64,000 bases of DNA from Effrenium voratum (Eukaryota; Sar; Dinophyceae; Suessiales; Symbiodiniaceae), in assembly GCA_963377175.1 (NCBI GenBank), contig CAUJNA010003289.1, positions 343,423 through 407,422 on the forward strand, in the 5' to 3' direction. The translations under genes were made by a program, and so were the position numbers. Every line of letters begins with the position of its first letter. Within the stretch, counting starts at the first letter, position 1. Positions 1-11,600 of the stretch are shown one piece after another. The notes beneath the pieces are model-generated. The model had not been told where the DNA came from. It was given only the letters and a program-made list of their open reading frames with translations, and did no database searches.

Positions 1-1022
1 ATTAGGGGACTTGCAGCTTCAGCGCGTAGGATCTTCCTTTCTCGTTGCGCCTTGTGATTCCTGTAACGTGTTCCCTTGAAAACTTGCGCAAAACACCCTG
101 TTCATCAAAGTTGAGGGGCGTGATTTGTTCCTCCGGGATAGAGTTTTGTTGGTTGTGTGAGAGATAATTGAAAGGTTTGTTAGTTGAAGCAATGATGCAT
201 GAAACAAACAAACGTTGGTTAGAAGTCAAATGATGGTCACTTACTCCGCATTTGGGCGTGGCTGGTGTATTTAACATTTCAACCAATGCAACTATAAACA
301 AACAAGAGATGACAGTGAACAAGACAAATGATAAACACAAAACACAACATAACTAACGGCAAGAGTATCAGCAATTAGACGATCAGGAGTTGACAACCAA
401 TTATTGTACAGCATATTTATTGTTGCCTGTTGGTTTCTGAGTCCTAAATTTCAGAGATTCCTGATACTTCAAACGAAAAGAACGCAACAGATCTCAGCGA
501 TTTCACAAGTAACCGTTTACAATGAAATTATTATGCTTCACCATTGACTGCCAAAGAAGAAGTATTCCAAGGGTTTACAACAAGCATAGAATTGTTCAAT
601 GCCTTTTTAGAAGAAGGAGAGCTTGAAAGGAAGCTCTTCGCTCCCTTTTGAGGATGCTCTCACTTTAAGACAAACCCATGTGTGTCGTAACAAAACCCGG
701 TGGTTGCAACGGATCTACGAGTCCTCCCTTTCCCCGTTTGGGGCGGGCTTGATTGTGTCATGAAACCAAGGTTCCAAGCAGATCTTATCGAGACCTTGGT
801 AAGGGCAGCCCAGGATGGGCGCTTGAGTTGCCATTCTGAAACGTCACATGTTGAAGAGGCTGATGTTATGGCAGGCTTCCGGTGGTTCGCACTTGTTCTT
901 TGAACCACCTTGTGGTTTGAACATAAAGACGCAGTGGAATCCCAATTGAGGAGGGTCGTTTTGACGACCTCAAAGGGGGTGAAAAGGGGAGGCCAAAGGG
1001 TGTACTTATCACTTAAGTATAT
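1..1022. other. No recognisable gene or repeat
   Basis: AT-rich to mixed sequence with no coding bias, no recurrent element and no RNA gene that I can recognise. A 112-codon minus-strand ORF at 2-340 has no codon bias and is probably chance. Confidence 0.4.
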
Positions 1023-1123
1023 GGGTGTGGCTCAAAAAACCGGCACCACAATGGAACCCTGGCAAGTGGAAACATGGACCAAAACCCGCGTAACCCCTCC
1101 TGTTTAATTTTGAGCCACAGCCA
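1023..1123 (+). mobile_element. Family II inverted-repeat element, copy 1
   Basis: About 100 bp with TIR GGNTGTGGCTCAAAA / TTTTGAGCCACAGCC. Internal signature 'aaccctggcaagtggaaacatgg'. Non-coding. Confidence 0.85.
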
Positions 1124-1732
1124 TGTAGAAAAGCCCGATGGATGTTTCCACCGCTCCATGACGAACTTGCTAGATGGAAGACCCGGAGGGTACTTGAGCG
1201 CGGGCATATTGGCATGGAACATGGAATCAAGGGATCTTCCAGTTTTCTCATTCTTGCCTTTTTCGCACCGAGGTTCTGGTGGTTGGCAGGGCAGTTTCCC
1301 GGAAAAGAAAGGATGAGAAAGAAGGGGAAGAGCCGTGTCACAGAACTTCGCGCGACTCGTCAGGTTCGTTGACGAGTTGGGCGGCTTTTGGCTCTACCGC
1401 TGGGGAGAAACCTGGCAGAGAGCGGGGGGGGGGGAGCTTTGCGTGTCGAAATGGGTAAGCCTTTGGTAAGAGACAGGGCCTGAGGCTCAACAGACACCCT
1501 TGGCTCAGAACCCCTGAAAATAGGACATCTAGGCACCTAGTTTGGGGTCATTTTGAACGGAACATAAAAGGGAGGTTGGGCCATGCAAAGGGGTTTTGCT
1601 CAAAATAGGCACCCCCCCAAAGGCGGGAAGTCCCATGTGACGATGTTGCTTGTTCCACTTGGTTTCAGATATGCCATGAAACATGGCGAGAAAAAACCGA
1701 TCCGAAGTTTTGAGAGCTATGAAGGTCCTTTG

Positions 1733-1848
1733 ATGGCTGTTGTTGGGAAACATGTTTTACATTTTTGCTTATTGTGGTTTAGTGGTTGAAATCCCCACTT
1801 AACTGCTAAAACTTATTTTGTTTGCTCGCCTTTCAACGTCAACCAAGC
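1733..1848 (+). mobile_element. Family I inverted-repeat element (MITE-like), copy 1
   Basis: About 120 bp starting ATGGNTGTTGTTGGGAAACAT and ending CAACGTCAACCAAG. The ends are imperfect inverted repeats (ATGGTTGTTGTTGGG versus TTGGTTGACGTTGGG). The core 'ttgcttattgtggtttagtgg' is shared by all five copies. No coding capacity. Confidence 0.8.
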
Positions 1849-2200
1849 TTTGGAATCCAACTCTTATTTCCAGATTGGAATCGGCTATACATTTTAAGAG
1901 TCGGAACCTCAGCGGCGGACAGAAACCCATCGGTGGACAGAAACCCTCATGATGTCCACCAAATGCCAAGGGAAATTCGCAAGACTTGGGTCCAAGGGAG
2001 GCCTTTCTGAGCTTTGGCTGCCCAAATCCCACCTCACACTTTGTAGCTCCATGAGTTATTTGACAATCATTCATTGGTTGGACTTTGAACTTTTTGGGCT
2101 TGGGCCGTTTTGGTACATAAGACGTTTGGTTGCTTTTTTTCTGGGCCATCCACTCGTTCGGAAGTGAGTTATACCCATGGCAACATGTTTTTCTGTCGAG

Positions 2201-2331
2201 TCAAGGGCCTGCGCCGAGCCCAGGACCATGCGGTGCGGGGCTTGGGCACTGCCATTGCGCTCTTCCCTCACGAGGACCCCTTGCACCACGAGGGTTCGGA
2301 GGGCCCCTCCCGCGTCCGTTCGCGGGTGGGC
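2201..2331 (+). CDS. Putative exon, unrecognised gene
   Basis: Open, strongly GC3-biased segment after a gtcgag acceptor and before a GA donor (gatatg). It encodes KGLRRAQDHAVRGLGTAIAL and then FPHEDPLHHEGSEGPSRVRS. The flanks are AT-richer and have no bias. Product unknown; probably an internal exon of a + strand gene. Confidence 0.5.
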
Positions 2332-2707
2332 GATATGGTTTTCCCTTATAAACACAAAGGGTGTCCCTAAAAAGTTCACCCCTGTCAACAAAGGGGAGCT
2401 GCAAACAGGTTTTTTTTTTCCTGGTCCTGGTTGTTTCCCAATCGGAAACCATCCAAACAGGGTAGCCTCGCAAACGACACACACACACACATGCCCGTAC
2501 AGTTTTGGGTGGGTGTGCTGTCTGGCTTGTGCAGGTGCTGTCTGTTTCCCTTTGCCTTTTATGCTTTTTCTTTTGCGAGGAGCCAGGTAGTAGTTGTTTG
2601 TTTTGTTGGGGGTGATCTTCCTGGGGTTGTATAGCCGGCAGCCAAAGGGAAATAAACACAGGGAACTGGCTTGGTTTGGTCTGCTTTGAACGAGTCAAAG
2701 GCAAGGC

Positions 2708-2821
2708 ATGGTTGTTGTTGGGAAACATCTTTCCCATTTTGCTTATTGTGGTTTGGTGGAAAATCCAGACTTACCGCTAAAGTTTGAGAATGTTTGCTCC
2801 CCAAACCCAGCGTCAACCAAG
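2708..2821 (+). mobile_element. Family I element, copy 2
   Basis: Same ends and core as copy 1, about 860 bp away and in the same orientation. Confidence 0.82.
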
Positions 2822-3770
2822 AAGGGATGCCATCTTTTTGGGGCTTCCAAAAGCCATCGTATCCGTGCCCGGAGGCACCTCGAAGGCAAATCTAGTTGGG
2901 GACCCTTTTCTTTTCTGGACCAACAAAAAGGGTTGGTTTCTTTTTGGCTTCCCTTTAAAATAAGTCAAAAAGGGTACCCTCAGCATAACACCTGTTGGTG
3001 TGTGTTTGTGTGTTTTTCCTTTTGTTTTCTGAGGGAACCCTTTGTTGGGGTTGGTTTGAAGCGGATCCTAGAGGTGAAAGCACCGTTTTAGGGCTCCCTA
3101 TTTTGCATACCCAGTGCTCCAGAGTCCCATGTGACAGAGCCCATGCCGGACTCACTTTGGGCTGGCGAGCAGGACTGGTCATCTACGTCGGAGCCTTAGG
3201 GCCAGTTGGAGTTGTGCGCTCGGGGGCACGAGTGATGTGTTTGTTCCATTGGTTGCTGTGAAATAGAGGGCTGAATCCCTTCAGATGGATCACCTAAAGG
3301 TCCCGCAAAACCAGACCTGATTCACGATTTAGATCATCAAGGGGGTCAGGGGTACCCACTCAAAACATGGAATCGGAAAGGGAGGTGGACGTTTGTCTGT
3401 GTCGCAGAGAAATGTGACTGCCAGGAGCTTTGGGGGCCCAGATTTGCAAAAAAGTACCTGGGCCCAGAGTTAGTCATCCCGAGAAGATGGGACATCGCCC
3501 CTTTTTGCATCCAATACGTACACGGAGCTGTTTTTGAAGTACTTCTGACCGAAATCATGTTTTTGGAACACGATACAACTCCAATGCTTTAGGTTTGGGG
3601 TTCTGTGTTTCGTTTACCGAGTTTGATGTGGGGCTGTCAGCTGCCAACAGAAACCGATCGGCTAAATGCCGGCAGTCCTATTCCGTAATGCAACAGAAGA
3701 GAAAGCGACACGCAAATTTTCGGGAGCTCCATCCTTTTCGGACGACTTAAATCTTGGTTTCTTCTTGTAG

Positions 3771-3800
3771 GTGCCCGCCCCGACTTGGCGGCGCAAGAGA
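3771..3800 (+). CDS. Putative short exon
   Basis: Follows a good acceptor (pyrimidine-rich cttcttgtag). It reads ARPDLAAQEID with high GC3; the 3' limit is uncertain. It lies just upstream of the long GTAT tract. Confidence 0.3.
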
Positions 3801-3869
3801 TAGATCCCATGCTAGTTTGCAGGAGAGCAACCAACTTTACTGTGGATGGGCAGCATCCTGCAACAATTT

Positions 3870-3997
3870 GGCTATGGGTCAACACCCCGTACCCCCAGTG
3901 AACATCCCAATCCCAACTAAAATAGGCTCCAAAATTTGGGTGGTGAATTCACCTACCAACCAAAATGGGATCCCATTGGTGTTGACCCACGGCCATT
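3870..3997 (-). mobile_element. Family III inverted-repeat element, copy 1
   Basis: TIR GGCNATGGGTCAA / TTGACCCACGGCC. Internal signature 'agtgaacatcccaatccc'. The 3' end abuts the GTAT microsatellite. Confidence 0.8.
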
Positions 3998-4002
3998 TGT
4001 GT

Positions 4003-4030
4003 ATATATATATATATGTATGTGTGTACAC

Positions 4031-4063
<33 letters not shown>

Positions 4064-4501
4064 TGTATGTATGTATGTATGTATGTATGTATGTATGTAT
4101 GTATGTATGTATGTATGTATGTATGTATGTATGTATGTATGTATGTATGTATGTATGTATGTATGTATGTATGTATGTATGTATGTATGTATGTATGTAT
4201 GTATGTATGTATGTATGTATGTATGTATGTATGTATGTATGTATGTATGTATGTATGTATGTATGTATGTATGTATGTATGTATGTATGTATGTATGTAT
4301 GTATGTATGTATGTATGTATGTATGTATGTATGTATGTATGTATGTATGTATGTATGTATGTATGTATGTATGTATGTATGTATGTATGTATGTATGTAT
4401 GTATGTATGTATGTATGTATGTATGTATGTATGTATGTATGTATGTATGTATGTATGTATGTATGTATGTATGTATGTATGTATGTATGTATGTATGTAT
4501 G

Positions 4502-4533
<32 letters not shown>

Positions 4534-5320
4534 TGTATGTATGTATGTATGTATGTATGTATGTATGTATGTATGTATGTATGTATGTATGTATGTATGT
4601 ATGTATGTATGTATGTATGTATGTATGTATGTATGTATGTATGTATGTATGTATGTATGTATGTATGTATGTATGTATGTATGTATGTATGTATGTATGT
4701 ATGTATGTATGTATGTATGTATGTATGTATGTATGTATGTATGTATGTATGTATGTATGTATGTATGTATGTATGTATGTATGTATGTATGTATGTATGT
4801 ATGTATGTATGTATGTATGTATGTATGTATGTATGTATGTATGTATGTATGTATGTATGTATGTATGTATGTATGTATGTATGTATGTATGTATGTATGT
4901 ATGTATGTATGTATGTATGTATGTATGTATGTATGTATGTATGTATGTATGTATGTATGTATGTATGTATGTATGTATGTATGTATGTATGTATGTATGT
5001 ATGTATGTATGTATGTATGTATGTATGTATGTATGTATGTATGTATGTATGTATGTATGTATGTATGTATGTATGTATGTATGTATGTATGTATGTATGT
5101 ATGTATGTATGTATGTATGTATGTATGTATGTATGTATGTATGTATGTATGTATGTATGTATGTATGTATGTATGTATGTATGTATGTATGTATGTATGT
5201 ATGTATGTATGTATGTATGTATGTATGTATGTATGTATGTATGTATGTATGTATGTATGTATGTATGTATGTGTGTGTGTGTGTGTGTGAGTGTGTGAGT
5301 GTGTGAGTGTGTGTGTGTGT
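4003..5320. repeat. (GTAT)n microsatellite, about 1.24 kb, with GT/GTGA tail
   Basis: Nearly perfect tetranucleotide from about 4035 to 5268 with a single 2-bp slip near 4501-4506, then GTGTGTGAG. Translates as (MYVC)n or (HTYI)n on either strand, which explains the longest ORFs here. It follows directly on a family III element. Confidence 0.98.
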
Positions 5321-5388
5321 TTTTCCTCAACTATTCATAGGGCTTCGACCATTTGGAGCTCAACGCGGATTTTCCTTGACAGCCACAG

Positions 5389-5474
5389 AGGCCCAGACTC
5401 ATGGCCTACGACCTCAAGATGCCCTATGCCCATCAGGCGAAACGCGCCTTTCACCGCGTCGAGCGGGCCTGGGG
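5389..5474 (+). CDS. Putative exon, unrecognised gene
   Basis: Acceptor gccacag, then RPRLMAYDLKMPYAHQAKRA and FHRVERAWG with high GC3, then a GC donor (gcttgc). If it is in the same gene as the 3771 segment, the 1.24-kb GTAT microsatellite is intronic. Confidence 0.45.
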
Positions 5475-5790
5475 GCTTGCATTTTTTTGGGGGGGTTCGG
5501 CCAGCCGTTTTGTCTTCTTGAGTGGATTTGGGTCCAAACTTTGAGTCCGACTTTGGCCGATGGACGGCTGCCCACAACTGCGGGATGGTGTGCAGAGACC
5601 TCCGCTATTTGACTCAGCGGTGATCTTTGCCTGAGCCTATTTGGATCCATCCGCTTGTGGCCTTGTTGTTCAAACAAGTTTTGCCTAAGGCCTTGCGATA
5701 ATCCATGCCCAACCTGCCAATCAACCAAGCCACCAAGCCAGGAACCACCCCCATGCTCCAGTTCTTTTGGAGAGGTTTTAGGTTTCCAAG

Positions 5791-5861
5791 AGGGTTCCCG
5801 CGCGGTGGATACTGGGCGGTTCTCGGACGACATGTCACTTTCAGCTGAAGGCCGGGCTTGA
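5791..5861 (+). CDS. Putative terminal exon
   Basis: After tttccaag the frame reads GSRAVDTGRFSDDMSLSAEG, RA and TGA (5859-5861). Moderately GC3-biased. It could be the end of the gene that contains the 5389 segment; this is inference from proximity only. Confidence 0.3.
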
Positions 5862-6241
5862 GCGTTGGGTATGTGTCTCTTTGGCGTGGAGCGTCAGTCG
5901 TTCAGTGGACCACACCCGAAGCATCCATCAAGTCTGCCCTTCGAGCTTCACCATGTAGGTCCTTTCTTTTTTCTTTGGCATGTAAATATTGCAGAGCAAG
6001 AGTGGGTATGTGTCAAAACAGGGAGACCCCCCAACATGGCGGTTTTTCCTTTTGGCTTCCCATTTAGTCATGGAAAAAGACATGCCTCATTTTTCGAGCG
6101 CCCGGCCGGAACCCGACGGATCCGCGTGTAGGCGGCGTGCTTCTGCCACGGCGCCAACTTAAAGTGCAAGGAGCAGGGCCAGGTGCGGTGGGACAAACCC
6201 CCTGTGCTGAGAAAGGAGGGCCAAAAGGGGAGGGATTTGCT

Positions 6242-6357
6242 TACCCTCCCACCAGCTAACATGGAAGTGCACAGACCCCTGTAGAAAGACTTCTTTCCTC
6301 TTGGAAAGGGCCTTTTTATGTCTTTTTGCACTTCTATGTTAGTTGGGTGGGAGGGTA
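6242..6357. mobile_element. 116-bp element with 32-bp inverted repeats
   Basis: TACCCTCCCACCAGCTAACA... pairs with ...TGTTAGTTGGGTGGGAGGGTA. No other copy seen in the window. Confidence 0.8.
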
Positions 6358-6390
6358 TCTGCCAGGGAGATTGAGCACCCAGCTACCCAG

Positions 6391-6434
6391 TTGCTTGCCC
6401 ACTTCACGGTGCCGGAGCTGGAAACACACGCCGG
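6391..6434 (+). CDS. Putative exon
   Basis: After ctacccag the frame LLAHFTVPELETHAG has C/G at most third positions. Product unknown. A 116-bp inverted-repeat element ends 33 bp upstream. Confidence 0.35.
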
Positions 6435-6796
6435 ATTGGTCCATCAAAGGGGCACCCGTTCCCGTTTGTCGGCATTGGCTTCCTCACCTTGTAAGAATCT
6501 CGGAAGCCTGGCTCCCTTTGTTCAACCCACGTCAGGAGGGGGCTGGGTCCTTCGGTGGCCGTAATTTAATGAAAGCCTCCCATCCTTCGGCGCAGTCCTT
6601 CTCTTTTTCGGAGGGAAGACTTCGGTCCCACCTATATCCTCCGTCCTCGGTCTCATCGCCCTTTTGGAGCCAGTTTAAAGTGAGCTTTCTTTGGTAGGTT
6701 GATGTTTAAAGGGGAAATAAACGGGAACCCAGTCGAGCGACACTCTGCAAAGGGTGGTCACATGATTTTTTTGTGAGACTCTTGTTTGGAGCGGGC

Positions 6797-6880
6797 TCCC
6801 CTTCCCCTTCCCCTTCCCCTTCCCCTTCCCCTTCCCCTTCCCCTTCCCCTTCCCCTTCCCCTTCCCTTCCTTCCCTCCTT
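6797..6880. repeat. (CCCCTT)n hexanucleotide
   Basis: About 12 units followed by CCTTCC-rich sequence. Strong strand asymmetry. Confidence 0.95.
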
Positions 6881-7383
6881 TCTGCCATCCGTCCATACGT
6901 CCGTCCGTTTTGTCGCCTTTCGCTCCCTCTCTCTTGATTTATTCAGCACTCTATGTTTATTTAGTTGATTATATATGGTAAGTTGTGTTTTTTGGCTTTG
7001 TTGTTTGGATAGGTGTTCCTTCCTTTTTGAAAACCTGATTCCCTCAGTCCTTCATTCATATTGTTTGTGCTATGTATATAGCTTTATGTGATTTGGCTGA
7101 TTGGTTTATGTACAAATCCCTGCTTACGTGTGTATGTATGTATTTGTTTGTCTCGGAATTTGTCGTGGTATTTATTCACGTCGTGTCTACCTCTGTGTTG
7201 TTTTCCTTTGCTTATGTTGTTATTAAGTTTCTTGTGTGTTCGCTTGATTATGTTTTCAGTGTTGTAATTTGATTTATGTTATTGATGTAGGTATTTATTG
7301 TTTTAAGTGTTTAGCCACATTTATTTATGTATGACTTGTTGGTATGTACTTATGTATGATGTCATTGTTGTCTGTCTTGTTTA

Positions 7384-7540
7384 TTGCTTTCTTTCTTTAT
7401 TTCTTTATTTATTTATTTATTTATTCCTTCCTTTATTCCTTCCTTTCTTCCTTTATTTCTTCCTGGTTTATTTATTTCTTTATTCCTTCCTTTCTTTCTT
7501 TATTTCTTTCTTTCTTTCTTTCTTTGTTTCTTTCTTTCTG

Positions 7541-7572
<32 letters not shown>

Positions 7573-7810
7573 TGTTTAGTTATTTATTTCTTGATCTCTC
7601 TCTCTCTCTCTTTCTTTCTATTTATCTATCTTTCTGTCTTTCTGTCTTTCTGTCTTGCTTTCTGTCTTTCTGTTGTTTTTCTGTCTTTCTGCCTTTCTGT
7701 CTTGCTGCCTTTCGTTGTTTCTTTCTGTCTTTCTGTCTTTCTTGCTTGCTTGCTTTCTTTCTCTCTCGCTCTCTCTCTCTCTCTCTATCTTCCTCTCCCT
7801 CCCTCCCTCT
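7384..7810. repeat. T-rich tetranucleotide tract (TTTA, TTTC, TCTG, CTCT)
   Basis: Compound imperfect repeat that changes from TTTA to TTTC to TGTCTTTC and ends in CTCTCT. The 90-169-codon Phe/Leu/Ser ORFs here are artefacts of the repeat. Confidence 0.95.
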
Positions 7811-8093
7811 CTGGAAACGTGGCGAGTCCTGACAACGGTCCCAGTTGCTCTCCTCTTTTCATACTCACCGTTCTATGGCGGGGACGGGGGTAAGCGAGCT
7901 TACCCATGATGAAGGTTCATGCTGGGAATTCGCTTATTTCCAATTTGGGAATCATAGTGGCTTGCGTCAATGCTTCAATACCTTTTAGATCCAGAACGTC
8001 GAAGATAAAGCAGTCATGGACAAATCCCCACTTATCAGAAAGGAGCCACCCTGTCCACTTTGGGTTCCACTTCAGCCACCAGTCAGTTGCCAG

Positions 8094-8159
8094 GAGGCCG
8101 CGGGCGAAGTGCTGTGGCCCGCCAAGAAGAAGGCGATGGGAACTCGGCGCAGCGATTGA
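8094..8159 (+). CDS. Putative terminal exon
   Basis: After gttgccag the frame reads EAAGEVLWPAKKKAMGTRRS, D and TGA (8157-8159). Basic C-terminus, GC3-rich. Product unknown. Confidence 0.4.
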   Translation, partial: EAAGEVLWPAKKKAMGTRRSD

Positions 8160-8181
8160 AGTGAATCTTTCGGGCGTGCTT

Positions 8182-8740
8182 CAATCATGACTTTTCGAGG
8201 GGTCGATTTCTCCTACTTGAGGGGCAGAATCCTTGCAACCACCAGACTGGAAGCCAAGCAGCACCTCAGTTCGGCACTCGGCTTGTGGGCCCCAGGTGTG
8301 GCGCTGCGTGGCCAACAACACCGCCTGAGCGGCATGATTTCGGGCGTAGCTCCCGCGGGGCGATCCGCGGCATTGATCCAGATCTCCGAGACTCCGAGCG
8401 AGTTCGAGCGAGGCAGGCGGGGCAGAAGGCGATCTTCGGGGCGAGCGAGGAATGGCGCGAGCAAAAGGGTGCGAGGGGGCTGGTTGGTGCGGGCAAAGGG
8501 GTGCAATGGGAGGACATGGGGAAGGACATCCGCGGAAGGTGCCATGGCGATCCTGGCGGATTTGTTTGGACTGCATGGTGCCGCTGCGGCCCTCCGAGTC
8601 GCATGTGTGTGCAACCCGGAGACTTGAAGGTCCGGGCATCCAGTTCCCCTTTCGAAACACTGGACAGGCGGCGCACAATTTTCCCACTGGAAGTTGCGGG
8701 TGGGGGGTTGGCCGTTGGGTAGCGCGCGCAAAGCGCTAGG
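8182..8740 (+). other. GC-rich block with overlapping open frames
   Basis: About 560 bp of high GC in which several frames stay open on both strands (146 codons on +, 172 on -). The most protein-like part is 8539-8627 (+), MAILADLFGLHGAAAALRVA up to TGA at 8625, after the acceptor gcggaag. I cannot decide which frame is used, and part may be untranslated. Confidence 0.35.
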
Positions 8741-8801
8741 CGGGGAAGGAACTTCCGACTCTCAACAGGAAATTTTTGGTTCATAAGTCAATGACTTGCT
8801 G

Positions 8802-8900
8802 GTGCTCACTAGAGATTGAGGGAATGACCCCAGGGGTCCCCTTAAAGAAAACCACAAGGGATAGTTTATAGGGGTCATTCCCTCATTCCCTACTGAGCAC
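8802..8900. mobile_element. 99-bp element with about 30-bp inverted repeats
   Basis: GTGCTCACTAGAGATTGAGG... pairs with ...CCTCATTCCCTACTGAGCAC, about 28 of 31 positions matching. Confidence 0.82.
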
Positions 8901-9183
8901 CGCAAGATGATCAAGATACACGGAGGCTTCTCGTGTGTTTCAGACAATTGGTTGATGGCTTGCTGTTTTCGCGCTACCATCCAGGGCAAATGAGATGAGA
9001 ACAAGAAGCTAGCATGTATGTCAAATGAGAGGTTATCTTATTGTTGTATGAGGGAAATTGAGGGGTTAATGTTAACTTCGGAATCCGAAGGACCGTACGA
9101 ATCAGGGGTCGCTCCCCTTTAGCAAGGACATGATCTATTTTTGCGGGTTCCTCTGACTCGAGTCCCCCGGATGAGTCCAAGGG

Positions 9184-9280
9184 ATGCCTGAGGGCCCAAA
9201 TGAGGCGGTATCACAAGTCTGCAAGGAGCTTGAAGGACTGGAGAAGAAGGACGACTACAAAGATGACGACCAGGCCGGGC
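9184..9280 (+). CDS. Putative exon, acidic/coiled segment
   Basis: Encodes GPNEAVSQVCKELEGLEKKD and then DYKDDDQAG, a charged helical segment. It sits after the acceptor gtccaag with reasonable GC3. The 3' limit is unclear. Product unknown. Confidence 0.4.
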
Positions 9281-9794
9281 TTTTGGGGGGGCGTGGAGTG
9301 CGCACTGGTGGGTTTCTTTTCGGGGCCAGCTCACGCGTTTTTTCGGAAGGCCCCTTTCTTGGGGATTCCTCTCCATTTTGTGAGTGATAGCTTGCACACA
9401 TCGTGACATGGTTTGAAAGGCAACCAAAAGGAATCCAGCGGCCTAGAGGGGTCCGGATTTACGAGAGACTCCAATTTAAGACGTTTGACCTGGGGTAAAA
9501 CCAGCTCGAGCCCCAGCACGAAGGTCCCTTGAGGATTCCTTATCGCCGCTGTTCCGTGGGCTTCTTGAATTCCCTTGAAACCTATCACCTTTTGCCCAGA
9601 GGCAACCCAAGTTTGTAGTGACTTTCCTCTTGCAGTGATGTTAACTGGGGGCGCAGATCGCTTCACCTCAGTTAGACAACTTTTTTGTACAGGCGGTCTT
9701 TTCGGTGTCTTTGGCACAACATTTCGCAGGCACCCATCCAGCTTGACCTGCTTTACCTCCCACCACTCTGGAACCCCAGCGCCAATCTTCGCAG

Positions 9795-9902
9795 GCGGAG
9801 CTGCCTGATGCGGCGGAAGCCGCCGCGGAGGCTGCGGCCGCCGCGCGCGAAGCTTCGCGCCCGAAGTTCACCCCCGAGGAGCTGCGGAAAGCGCGGGAGG
9901 AG
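9795..9902 (+). CDS. Putative exon, Ala/Glu-rich helix
   Basis: After cttcgcag the frame encodes AELPDAAEAAAEAAAAAREA and SRPKFTPEELRKAREE with almost all third positions G or C. It then reaches a GC donor (gcacgc). Probable helical linker of an unknown protein. Confidence 0.5.
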
Positions 9903-10877
9903 GCACGCGGCTGTGCGGCATCGCATCGTGGAGTGATATGGAGTGTTCCTTGGAACTTCCTTGCAACTTGCGGCAACCGTCTTCCTTGCCCGAGATGCGT
10001 GTTTAGCAAGCCGTCTTCGGGCAACAAGAGCCTGCCGCTCGGCTAGTGCTCAGAAAAGAGTTTGGGCATACTCTTGCCAACCAACTCCGTGGCTGCGTTC
10101 CTTTGAAGGGAACTTCATCCTAAAGTTGCTACGGTATACACAATGGCATGCTTGCAATACCTGGAAAACAAGCGTAGGACTTTTGCTTGGCCCACCTTGC
10201 CTTTCTGCCCCAAGGGCCCACTACCAATCCCATTGATTCTGCTGCGAAGGGCATTCAATTCTGGGATGGTTGGCAAGAGGGGAAGGAGATGATTCGGCGC
10301 AAATCACAACCAGCTCAAAAATCGCAGGTGTCACAAACCCAGTTTTGTTGCGGGGATGTCTTATGTCCACTGAGTTATGCCAAGACCAGCCGGTCTTGGG
10401 ATCCTTAGGGGTTTCCAGGAACTCCCAAAATACGTGATGCGTTCCTTTAATAGTATTATCATCACGAGTAGTATTATTGTTGTTATGATGATTATAGTTG
10501 TTTGGTGTTTTTTTTTTTGGGGGGGGGGGAGGGCATATCCAAATTTTGTTAAAGACCAGAGGTCAACCACCGGCGTTGCATGCCAAAGCCTAGGGAAAAC
10601 CTGCAGCCCCTGCATGCGATTGTGTGTATGGGCTTGTCCAATTTGAAAAATGGGAACCTCTAGAAAAGGTGGGTTCGCGGGTTTTCAATCCTTCAAACTG
10701 GTGCAATGCCCCACGTAAAGAGGCACTGGGTATAAGAAGGGTACACATCAAAGGGTTGCTTCGGACATGGCAAGGAGGCTGCGGCTGGCGAGCGCACTGG
10801 ACGTTCCCGAATCCTAAATTTCGGGTCTTATGAGAAAAAAAACACGAATAGATCGACTCAAACCCACAGATATATTC

Positions 10878-10998
10878 ATGGTTGTTGTTGGAAAAAATAT
10901 TGTTTTTCACATTTTTGCGTATTGTGGTTTAGTGGTTGAAATCCAACCACTTAACTGCTAAAGTTTAAATTGTTGCTCCCCTTATAACGTCAACCAAG
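10878..10998 (+). mobile_element. Family I element, copy 3
   Basis: Starts ATGGTTGTTGTTGG, ends ACGTCAACCAAG; core conserved. Confidence 0.82.
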
Positions 10999-11384
10999 TA
11001 GATGTCCAATACTGTTTGACCCCCGACTCCCCGACCGCCCCATTCGGAGAAGGGGCGTATTTGAGTGGATTCTGTCCATCCTCACAGATCCTCATCATGT
11101 AGTTCACGCTTGGTGTGTCCCAGTGTTCAATATCAGCTGAAGTCACCGCGATCCTTTGTGCTTGCTAAGCTACAGCCTAGAGCATCTAGGGTTTCCTTGC
11201 ATGTTCCCTTCAAGCGCAGCTCCAACAGAGTATAATGCTTACTAGTGGCATGCCCACGGAAAACGGTTTAGAGCGCGCTTGGACTGAATCGCATCAGCCA
11301 AATGTCGATTTTAGTGGGGATTAGGATGTTCACTGGGGGCTAACCGGGATTTTGACCCACAGCCACATGAACATGGCTATGAGT

Positions 11385-11540
11385 CGGCTATGAGTTTTAA
11401 TTGAAAAGTGGTTGGTGGACACAAATTCCCAGCTAACTGATGTCTACCCAAGGGTCCCTACTTAAAATTCATATCCATATGTTTTATTTTGTTGGTTTAA
11501 AAGGGGTTCTACCACTGGTTTATTGCAAGCTCACCACTTG
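11385..11540 (+). repeat. Dispersed duplicate, copy A
   Basis: About 150 bp nearly identical to 28790-28935, running from 'aattgaaaagtggttggtgg' to 'actggtttattgc.agctcacc'. It includes a family V end. Confidence 0.88.
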
Positions 11541-11552
11541 TGGAAGTCGCAG

Positions 11553-11600
11553 GTGGATGCCATGGAGGAGGACGACAATGTGACCGGCTTCACCGCTCGG
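11553..11600 (+). CDS. Putative exon
   Basis: After agtcgcag the frame encodes VDAMEEDDNVTGFTAR, high GC3. The frame stays open to TGA at 11664, but bias falls after about 11600. Product unknown. Confidence 0.4.

Noticed and set aside
2201..2331. Metal-dependent hydrolase from the His/Asp-rich 'HEDPLHHEG'
   Set aside because: A His-rich stretch alone does not match a known metal-site spacing; left unassigned.
3754..5330. ORFs of 423-514 codons on both strands
   Set aside because: They are translations of (GTAT)n; the repeat has no stop in several frames, so length carries no coding evidence.
7307..7909. Hydrophobic Phe/Leu-rich ORFs resembling membrane proteins
   Set aside because: Produced by TTTC/TTTA microsatellite sequence; no codon bias outside the repeat.
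9238..9270. DYKDDD-type peptide resembling a FLAG tag
   Set aside because: It differs from the tag at the seventh residue. It sits in native-looking GC3-biased sequence with no vector flanks. Coincidence is the simpler reading.
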